The translations under genes and the position numbers were made by a program. This document shows positions 9,001 through 13,732 of a stretch of 19,664 nucleotides of DNA, piece by piece. Below the pieces are notes generated by a model. The model was not told the origin of the DNA. It did not search any database and was given only the letters and a program-made list of their open reading frames with translations. Source of the DNA: UBA3222 sp002363035. Its GTDB lineage: Bacteria; Verrucomicrobiota; Verrucomicrobiia; Opitutales; UBA9783. The stretch lies in contig CAMPCR010000013.1 in NCBI GenBank assembly GCA_946646575.1, positions 1 to 19,664 on the forward strand, read 5' to 3'. The number at the start of each line of letters is the position of its first letter. Positions within the stretch are counted from its first letter, which is position 1.

Positions 9001-9309
9001 GTGGTGTACTATGTTATAACCCCCTTCAGAGGAACCTAATCCCAAATACTCGGCCGCGTTCGGCAACAAAAAGCTTATGTTCGGATTGTGTGTTTCTCTT
9101 TCGCTATAATAAGCGATGTCTGCCAGCATTCTAAAAAGATAACGATTTGGATCTCCTCCTACTACTTCTTTCCCGGTGGTCGGATCGGGATATGAGTGCG
9201 GATCCCATCTGAAAATCTTCACACTACTGTTAAACACCATATTACCGTCATCCACATTGATCGTGACGCATTTGACCCTGCTTTGTGGTAATGCCGCAAG
9301 CCACATCAC
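3085..9309 (-). CDS. Giant repeat protein with ER/K-rich helix, candidate T3SS-associated effector
   Basis: I do not recognise a family. Read from the GTG at 9309 (an ATG follows at once) it has 2074 residues. Order: the end of an N-terminal alpha/beta domain shared with the next upstream gene (to residue about 118); a long Glu/Arg/Lys-rich helix (about 121-296) that could be a coiled coil or single alpha-helix; then about 1700 residues with many divergent strand-helix-strand units, such as 795-830, 1048-1082, 1168-1207, 1338-1377 and 1779-1820; finally an acidic tail and a basic cluster KKKMKRK (2058-2064). A W-N-R-x-A-x-x-R-L motif occurs near 466 and again near 1915. No signal peptide or membrane segment is visible. 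The true start is doubtful: the shared domain begins about 35 codons before the GTG, and the frame is open back to a TAG at 9474-9472 without any ATG, GTG or TTG. Secretion through the neighbouring T3SS is inferred from location only. Confidence 0.7.
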   Translation of the reverse strand: MMWLAALPQSRVKCVTINVDDGNMVFNSSVKIFRWDPHSYPDPTTGKEVVGGDPNRYLFRMLADIAYYSERETHNPNISFLLPNAAEYLGLGSSEGGYNIVHHFWMKNGPDGVRVTFESETEREARIKEEERKKKEWEEAKKKREEEYKIRKEEERKKKELEERELKERREKEFERREKEFEEFLFNQELQEAQKRKAEEEELKVLRERKERFRKKKEAEEERRLEEERRLEKERQLEEERQKKTEEEMRQKEEILKHIQEEEEEKRREQLRAEEEKQKKEEEKKKCERTQEAEAKKPGEYHPYLYSRVHSELHVSYGCLDCAEVTYDKNGKLCGGNNERWYSNLPFEDFALFVTETDCTSVDFSGLWDKKYQEKPENLKVLPGMRLYVKKYKGDEKENPYRKAFGDGLWKKYSSSSDSDGFTEIVTAAQPSKIVFVHETLFGNDWMKTNGYTENRWSKDGYRLVWNRYAKRLAQLCDTSVMVKLFADKIAIAAASVPNTGKKWVDLTVFGAFHGEFRTEFTKALLQRGIDVLDYEEGMPQELLMHKGEGYLYDYNNKYVRYLTANEPSKGELQKEQKVCETIKEELLGSIKTAKGEYGVHEKVLYLCPVEEIIKAADDNPNLSKLFLPWQKCEGLYPLEGNLAAALGAIANTKSQREWTIVLGGVADDDKRYSVSRELQESISQAIDQKATRRCCYNPIDGTISVVKKEKFPETWRKAMGACIAKDTWVDVYKHDLEVGSDFIAPAMAVEHCWKRRGYSFKFKIPDGSDELKQVAKILADYVLGKNKVHEEAREVQLTVRGDGITPEGLQNAVQEAIGARYEAYYRHFFSFDKIVSEEDEKGDPIAYEPNAACVSVKARRLVLGQLSQFNETITIDAFDAKDKNFCSEGFYEIEHAKDRKLSRLILPKGKELTEKEWQELTDNLWFYFFDKQFKKLIFESDEEGCKRLEDCAENNRKKDPYPWRGAYRWTFEPIDDNGKETSGILDDGKSELRIVAWSEIYERQKDEFLTKVGTSNATAEVTNFTWLDDKKLAEILLKMSKSKSQGHLHVNFDTKGRLKDAIRKLLEDTSDNKRGDWILETSEDIDLASLLPYMKKYFALPYSPDGNKRKILFVTDEGRCRQYASDLLKGYLKNFEGNDVFEIEPYWARFCMREVLEAAAAADSKVKKLRVNINKSNAGTLRETLLEFCQNVPVKREPFTLRLVAPSHTGEKLLENLIKPFDYSWRQSLANKSIILAGSIGEFNDKGEKVYVLGHYEVSLKFMRLEDFFIEHYINGNCYGGSKEIGESYDALPTATLFNCMNDPNCEADHFEILRDITEKEVIEGITSMLANPNGHVGWTVHFASEKIADEEMVKRIADAVSKLNKDGNNRFVVPMYKDNLFLFVDKDGWARKKQMEQNKAFEYKGELKGNRLTELLFLMSLTTSKAPTLELKDYSLNESSLKLILDHGKRTDWSLNGCYMRCSLEGKSMCCLSTNGGSYTQRFLDKKTFKTEILKVFEEEDAKSLAKGTYDLGNIFDYKASYWAETYGREFISLADALKFAEQLAGGYRTLKLKEDFDYMNRNEKEKAAKFIEWITEGLKAICKVEDPGKRLWCLSLKNLLKQQRERIKTLKLDEDAKRELVFSDGDEGKLIIGTRKPFAQRLKDGVLVLENSDLCVSNFDEIFKSANGLSGLKKVVCPTDGYISDVVQGIQKVLKSGLNKTWKQITFPSEWNIEDIAKAINSKIQYDDLPYKVEGKKEEGTGVLILKDLRLPALTTKPDELTFRFQKGLEGKKQVVQRLAIEIPLNNWFKDNKENRHAWEDFTEALAEQPQIQYVDFTQLKDENVHKLYGTIEQWNRLLNIPGTIFKFVSVRPKKDDKAVVASYENLKVRNDVAWHLDDKDGKVRLFKNGSMCMKPTEDKIAVTREEGRLLWNRTALDRLFKIQGSKGTKGEKPKLLKDDEARDVDCIDFTIGDPKIEWTTSDGEKKHNWEEVWKFVGSENFLASLPKDVTIRVYAEYLKGNNEEFLSKKNKSFKTIGKQNGKQVIEIKLASLEDDGSSTAGETEDEGGGHKEEKKKMKRKSSMKSEDNEF
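8589..8653 (-). repeat. 18-bp tandem repeat inside the charged helix
   Basis: About 3.6 copies of an 18-bp unit (plus strand gttcttcttccagtcggc and close variants, at 8589-8606, 8607-8624, 8625-8642 and a partial copy). They encode six-residue E/R/L units of the type RRLEEE. The unit length keeps the frame, so copy-number change would lengthen or shorten the helix. Confidence 0.8.
8764..8805 (-). repeat. Perfect 21-bp direct duplication inside the charged helix
   Basis: Two identical adjacent 21-bp copies (8764-8784 and 8785-8805), which give the repeated residues RREKEFE at about 169-182 of the giant protein. A related 22-bp string recurs at 8829-8850 and 8901-8922, 72 bp apart. These look like recent in-frame expansions. 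Confidence 0.75.
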
Positions 9310-9471
9310 GTCCGCCGACGTAAATCCACACCGCCTGCGTTCCTCAGGCGAAACTAAAAGGTCGACGTTGCAATCTTCTTCCTTAAGAAAAGCTTCTGTT
9401 AAACGTTTAAAAAGCTCTCGCGTTTCCTTCGTGTTTTTTTTGTAAAATGTTTCACATTTTTCAGTAAAACG

Positions 9472-10641
9472 CTACAATGATGCTTTCGACAGTTTGCCGG
9501 TTGCATTATAAAACTGAAACCACACTGCTTTAAATTCTTCCTTTTCCTTTCTTTCCTTTTCCGTTTCGTCATTCGGACCGGTTTCACCATCCTTCGCGAT
9601 TTTGCCGAGCTTCGATGTTTCCGCTTCTTTCGCCTTATTTTCCTTATATTCCCGCCAGGCGCCCTGAATTTTGGCAGCCGTCGCATTCTTTCGAATGTCA
9701 TTGATCCTGTTATTGGTGTCGGTTTCGCCCGCGTTGGTGTCGCCCAACCCGTCGAAGAGGTCCGGGAACTGCCCCGAGAAGCTGCTCCGTCGTGACGAAT
9801 GCAAGGAAGGCGGAGTTGAATTCCTCGGCGAGTTCAAAGGCGTTCCCTGCGGGGTGGCGCCCTGAGAAGCCGCCATATACGGAGTCAAAAGTGGTGGTAC
9901 CGATAAATTCGTACCTCCGTCGAAGGAATCTTTTCTTTGCATCAGCGGCGTCAAACTATAGATATTTTCTCTTATCTGTTCCCGTATCTCTGCTTCTTTC
10001 TCTGCGTTCCGCCACAGGGTTTTCAAGAAGTCCGGTTTTTCGACCGCGGTTGCGCCCGGCTTTGTCATCGGAGTCAAATTTCCCGCAGTTGTTTCCGTCG
10101 CACCGCCCGTCGTTTTCGTCTCTTCCTTCGTTTCTCCGCTCGCTTTTTTCGCATCGGGCTTCTTTTTGCCCGCCGCGCTTGGCGTTGCTTTGGGGAAAGT
10201 GATGCGCATAGCGGCGCTTTCCGCCGTCAATGCGACGCCGTCAATCGCTTCGCTGCCATCCAAAAACTTGGTGCCGTTCGGCAACAGGAAGCTGAGGTTC
10301 GGGTTGCGTTGGCTTTCGGTTTGCGCGCCGAGCTCCCTCAACAACAGGATGAGATCGGAGGAGGTTACGTCAGTATCGATATCCAGCGTGACGCATTTGG
10401 CGCGCATGGACGGGAATGCCGCGAGTCGTATGACATCGTTCGACGTAATGCCGCTCCTTCGGCGGTCGGAGGACGAAACCACCCAATCGACGTCGACATC
10501 GGCTTCCTTTTCGAAGGCATTTCGTAATTTCTGCAGAAAATCTCGTTGGAGACCGTTGCGCTTTTCTTCCCGCATTCTCCGCTCTTTTTCCTTGGCTTCG
10601 AGTTCCTTCCGGCGGGCGAGCTCTCTTTCTCCAATTCCCAT
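9472..10641 (-). CDS. Paralogue of the giant protein's N-terminus, with IQ-like motif (unknown function)
   Basis: 389 residues if read from the ATG at 10641. Residues 1-45 are a charged helix (ERELARRKELEAKEKERR). Residues about 35-150 form an alpha/beta domain that matches the start of the giant protein: RRxGxTSxDV, a LAA-P-xR-KCVT strand, then NPN-[LI]-SFLLPN and [MV]-R-[IV]-TF. Residues 155-320 are Lys/Thr/Ser/Pro-rich and probably disordered. Residues 321-340 read TAAKIQGAWREYKENK, resembling an IQ (calmodulin-binding) motif. The end is charged. It stops at TAG (9474-9472), and the same frame continues open into the giant gene. Its start is uncertain: the upstream frame appears to run into it through a frameshift near 10623, so the ATG at 10641 may be internal. 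Membership in one protein with its neighbours cannot be excluded. Confidence 0.6.
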   Translation of the reverse strand: MGIGERELARRKELEAKEKERRMREEKRNGLQRDFLQKLRNAFEKEADVDVDWVVSSSDRRRSGITSNDVIRLAAFPSMRAKCVTLDIDTDVTSSDLILLLRELGAQTESQRNPNLSFLLPNGTKFLDGSEAIDGVALTAESAAMRITFPKATPSAAGKKKPDAKKASGETKEETKTTGGATETTAGNLTPMTKPGATAVEKPDFLKTLWRNAEKEAEIREQIRENIYSLTPLMQRKDSFDGGTNLSVPPLLTPYMAASQGATPQGTPLNSPRNSTPPSLHSSRRSSFSGQFPDLFDGLGDTNAGETDTNNRINDIRKNATAAKIQGAWREYKENKAKEAETSKLGKIAKDGETGPNDETEKERKEKEEFKAVWFQFYNATGKLSKASL

Positions 10642-11372
10642 GGTTCTTCTTGTCGAGGCGCCGCGACCGTGGAAATCGTCTCCTCCACATCCCTCATCGG
10701 CGTCACGACGTTCCCCGTTTCCGGTCTCGTCTTGCCGCTGTTGTTCGAGGAATTTTTGGTTTCGCCGTTGCTCTCCGAATTGTTGTTGTCGGATAAAGTT
10801 CCTTTGCCGGTCTCGGTTGTTGAACCGTCGCCGCCCTGATTTTTGCCCGTTTTGTCGCCCGATTTCGTCGTTTTTACCTCTCCCGAGGATGCCGTTTCGG
10901 ATGTCGTCGCCGCGGATTTTACGCCGCTTTCCGCCGTTGTCGCGGATGGCGCGGATGCTTTCGTCCCCGAAACGGACTTCGTTCCGCTCTTGTTGCCCGA
11001 TTGCGCCTTCCCGGCGTTGCTCCGTTCGTAACCCGCCGAACCGCTCCCGGAGGATGCAAAACGCGCCGTTTTGAAAGCATTCGAGCCGTTGCCGTCCAAA
11101 AGATTTGCATCCGTATCGTCGTTCGCCGCCGTCTCCGGAATGTACGGCTTCTCCGGCTTCGGCGCTTCTTCGACCGCCGACTCGTTCGCTTTCGCCGCTT
11201 CCGCCTTTATGTCCGCGTCCTTCGCCGCATCCTGCAACTTCTTTAAAACATCGCCGTTGTCTGTCTTCGCATCCGATTTCGCCGGCTCGTTCGCCTTCGG
11301 CGCATCTTTCAAACCCTGCATCTTGAGCGATAAATCGCCGCGCTTGTCCTTGACCGCCACGTCCTGCTTCAC
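10365..11372 (-). pseudogene. Low-complexity Ser/Thr/Lys-rich reading frame, probably frameshifted into the downstream gene
   Basis: The frame is open from a GTG at 11372 for 335 codons. Residues 1-250 look like real disordered protein: Lys/Ala/Asp/Glu-rich at first (DVLKKLQDAAKDADIKAEAA), then Ser/Gly/Thr/Lys-rich (about 105-215), ending in EEPWELEKE. From about residue 251 (nucleotide 10622) the composition changes abruptly (SSPAGRNSKPRKK) and the reading lies over the well-formed coding frame of the next gene for more than 250 nt. Adding one base in the run near 10623-10630 would join WELEKE directly to ELARRKELEAKEKE in the downstream frame. The frame also extends upstream of the GTG, reading GSVSYVAYKNYNEADRAA back to a TAA near 11484, so the GTG may not be the true start. 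It could be a broken gene, a recoded gene or a base-call deletion. Confidence 0.5.
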
Positions 11373-11539
11373 CGCTGCGCCGCCGCCCGCCGCGCGATCC
11401 GCTTCGTTGTAATTTTTATAAGCAACGTACGAAACGCTGCCCGCCGTACCAAGCGCCGCGCCGCCGTCAATACCGCGTGCTTACTTGCAAACTTCGCCGC
11501 GCCCTTCGCGACCGTCCCAATGAATTCTACAGATCCCAT
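11369..11539 (-). CDS. Short N-terminal fragment, likely start of the low-complexity gene
   Basis: 56 codons from an ATG at 11539. The first 22 residues (MGSVEFIGTVAKGAAKFASK and on) look like an ordinary start. The rest becomes Arg-rich (RRLVRRAAFRT, RIARRAAAQR), which suggests the wrong frame. The neighbouring frame from about 11481 reads GIDGGAALGTAGSVSYVAY, a Gly/Ala-rich continuation that would follow naturally if one extra G were present in GCGGTATT near 11475. The stop TGA overlaps the GTG of the next frame. I infer that this is the true 5' end of the low-complexity gene. A separate 56-residue protein coupled to the next gene is the alternative. Confidence 0.4.
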   Translation of the reverse strand: MGSVEFIGTVAKGAAKFASKHAVLTAARRLVRRAAFRTLLIKITTKRIARRAAAQR

Positions 11540-12401
11540 ATCTTCTTTCTCGGGACCCCACTTCTGTATTCTATTATCGGTCAAAAATAAGAAATGCAAG
11601 AAAAAAAAGTTGGGGAGAGGAAAAAAGAGAGGAAAAAGAGGAAAGCGGGAACAGAAAAAGGGGAAACAAGGAAGGAAGAGAGAGGGGAGAACCGTGATGA
11701 GAAGGGAAGACGACGGCAATCTAAAAAGCAAAGGCAAATAAAGAGAGACGAGAGAGAAAGAACAGAGGGGGACGAAAGCGGGAGGGAGAGGAAAACGCGG
11801 TGAGGAAAAGCAGACGGAAGAAGATGATAAGGAATGAAGGATGCCGCGCGATCGGCGGCGCAGAAAATACGTGGAGAGACCGCGGATGTACTCGGAAAAT
11901 ACGGAAGGCGTTTTAAAAAATGTACCGCGGGATGAGGGGGGGGTATGTGAAAGAGAGTAATTTTAAAAAGTGCATAGGGGACGCGGCGGATGAAGAGAAA
12001 AGCGGAGGATTTTTGCCGAAGAATGTTGCAAGAGGATGGCGATGGAGGAGAAATGGAAAACAGGGGGGCGGCGGATGAGTACTGCGAGTGATAAGAGAAG
12101 GAAGCGGTGCCGCAATGATGAATAAGGAGGAGTGGCGGGTGGAGGAGAGGAAGATGCGCGGTGCTCCGCGGGAAGTGTTTGCCCGTTGCCGTGTCAAAGG
12201 ACAAGAGAGGTGCAAAACAACCGAAGGCGGACGGGAGAAAAAACAGAGCTAGATGGAGGCGTGGAAAGCGTATGTAAGTATATCAGACGTTCAAATCTAA
12301 ACATTCTTCCAAAACTCCCGTTCAAATACCTCCGTCGGTACATTTTATGCTTCACATTTCAATGAGCGCGCGGAAAAACATTTGTTTTCGAAAGCAAGTT
12401 T
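11540..12401. other. Divergent intergenic region
   Basis: 862 nt between the minus-strand low-complexity locus and the plus-strand marC genes. Minus-strand frames stay open for long stretches here (for example 12204-11581), but their Ser/Phe/Pro/Leu-rich translations follow from the purine bias of the plus strand and lack support as genes. On the minus strand a GATAAT (11578-11573) upstream of the 11539 ATG is a possible -10 box, with a poor -35. I see no good promoter for marC and no RNA gene. Confidence 0.5.
11583..11830 (+). other. Polypurine tract
   Basis: About 250 nt in which the plus strand is overwhelmingly A and G, with runs such as ggggagaggaaaaaagagag. A weaker bias continues to about 12240. 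Such polypurine/polypyrimidine stretches can adopt triplex (H-DNA) structure and may stall polymerases. The strand bias itself is directly visible; any structure is inference. Confidence 0.7.
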
Positions 12402-13013
12402 ATGAGTGTGGATTTCGATTTTTTAATAACATTATATTTGAAAATTTTCACCGCCAGCGCACCCATTCCCGGGGTGATGATGTACGTCAGCATTGCAAGT
12501 TTTTTGACGCCGCGGGAGCGTTGGCGGGTGGCGCAAAAAGGGACGGCGGTCGCAACGTTCATCTTAATTTGCGCCGTTTTTTGCGGTTCCGAACTTCTGC
12601 GTTTGATGGGGATTGATATGAATACCTTTCGGGTTGCGGGCGGGTTGGTTCTTGGAAAAATCGGGTGGGATATGCTGTATCCGAAAGACAGCGCATCCGA
12701 ATCGTCCGTTTCGGGCAAAAGTCTGATCGTGACGCCGCTGGCGTTTCCGTTGATTGCGGGGCCGGGTGCCGTTTCGTCCGTTATCATCGGGCAATCGGAA
12801 GCCGTTACCGTGCCGCAAAAATTTTATGTGTATGCGGCAGTCCTTCTCATCATGCTCACGTTTTATATTGCTTTTTACATTGCCTGTTCGCTTTCGAAAT
12901 ACATGAAGCCGGTGTTCATACAAATTTGCACAAAGTTGTTCGGTATTTTGATTTTGGCGATTGGTTTTAAATTGATGACATTCGGTGTCGTCGGATTATT
13001 GAAAAGCGTGTAA
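12402..13013 (+). CDS. MarC family integral membrane protein (first copy)
   Basis: 203 residues and strongly hydrophobic, with about six transmembrane segments (around residues 7-30, 45-67, 70-92, 110-130, 140-162 and 178-200). Family signatures are present: FRVAGGLVLGKIGWDMLYP in the middle, then a polar loop, then TPLAFPLIAGPGAVSSVI. MarC/YhgN proteins are inner-membrane proteins. An early link to multiple antibiotic resistance in E. coli was not upheld, and their transport role is unsettled. The ATG at 12402 fits the family start, just before the first membrane helix (FLITLYLKIFTASAPIPG), although the ribosome site is weak. It lies upstream of a second copy in the same direction. Confidence 0.85.
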   Translation: MSVDFDFLITLYLKIFTASAPIPGVMMYVSIASFLTPRERWRVAQKGTAVATFILICAVFCGSELLRLMGIDMNTFRVAGGLVLGKIGWDMLYPKDSASESSVSGKSLIVTPLAFPLIAGPGAVSSVIIGQSEAVTVPQKFYVYAAVLLIMLTFYIAFYIACSLSKYMKPVFIQICTKLFGILILAIGFKLMTFGVVGLLKSV

Positions 13014-13108
13014 GGTGGTTTTGCGACTCTTTCGGTATTTCCCGTCATCGGTTTCGTTTAATTTTGCGTGACAACCGCCGTGGTTTTCTGTTGCAATCAA
13101 CGGCGGAC

Positions 13109-13732
13109 GTGGTTGAGGATATCCGCTATTTGCTGGCTTTGTACTCAAAGTTGTTCGTGACGTGTTCGCCGCCGATTACGGTTGCGCTGTTTATCGGGAT
13201 GACGCAGGGATATACGGCGGAAGAGCGTTGGGAAACGGCGCGAAAAGGTTTGAAAATCGCCGCTGGTATTTTGCTGACAGTGCTGATTTGCGGTAATCGG
13301 ATTTTCGAGATAGTCGGTGTGGCAACGGACGGGTTACGGATTGCCGGCGGGTTGATTTTGTGTCGGCTTGCTTGGACGATGTTGCATTCAAATATCGAAA
13401 TTGCCGACGAAACGAGCGGCGAAAAAAGCGTAAAACGCGAAGATATTTCCGTGGTTCCGTTAGCGTTTCCGACAATTGTCGGAGCGGGTACGATTTCGTC
13501 GACGCTTATTTGCAAAGCTGATGCAACCAATACAAAAGAATTACTTTACGTCTGGCTGGCGGCAGGGCTGATTATGTTGACGTTTTATCTGTTTTTTTAT
13601 CTCATCTGCTTCTTTTCGCGATGGTTTACGCCGACGTTTACGGTGATTTTTGCACGCCTGTCGGGATTGTTGCTGTTGGCGATGTCGGTGCAGCTGGTCG
13701 TGTGCGGCGTTATGGGATTTTTGCCGAAATGA
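13109..13732 (+). CDS. MarC family integral membrane protein (second copy)
   Basis: About 207 residues from a GTG at 13109. It aligns end to end with the preceding gene: IRYLLALYSKLFVTCSPP matches the first helix there, LRIAGGLILCRLAWTMLH matches the central motif, and VPLAFPTIVGAGTISSTLI matches the PLAFPLIAGPGA motif. An in-frame TTG at 13064 would add 15 residues (RDNRRGFLLQSTAD), but these have no counterpart in the first copy, so I prefer the GTG. No strong ribosome site is seen for either. The stop TGA overlaps the ATG of the signal peptidase gene (ATGA), pointing to coupled translation. The tandem pair looks like an old duplication: the motifs are kept but the loops have diverged. Confidence 0.8.
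   Translation: MVEDIRYLLALYSKLFVTCSPPITVALFIGMTQGYTAEERWETARKGLKIAAGILLTVLICGNRIFEIVGVATDGLRIAGGLILCRLAWTMLHSNIEIADETSGEKSVKREDISVVPLAFPTIVGAGTISSTLICKADATNTKELLYVWLAAGLIMLTFYLFFYLICFFSRWFTPTFTVIFARLSGLLLLAMSVQLVVCGVMGFLPK

Noticed and set aside
9472..9474. TAG reassigned as a sense codon in this organism
   Set aside because: The signal peptidase gene also ends at TAG, in the expected place after its last conserved motif, so general reassignment is unlikely. Local readthrough remains open.
9399..9701. A 100-codon minus-strand frame covering the end of the IQ-motif gene
   Set aside because: Its Lys/Arg-rich reading is the shifted frame of the real coding sequence. Only its last part, from the GTG at 9455, matters, as a possible slippage start.
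11581..12204. A 207-codon minus-strand frame rich in Ser, Phe, Pro and Leu
   Set aside because: It lies opposite the polypurine tract, where the complementary strand lacks stop codons by composition. No domain, ribosome site or normal protein composition is seen.
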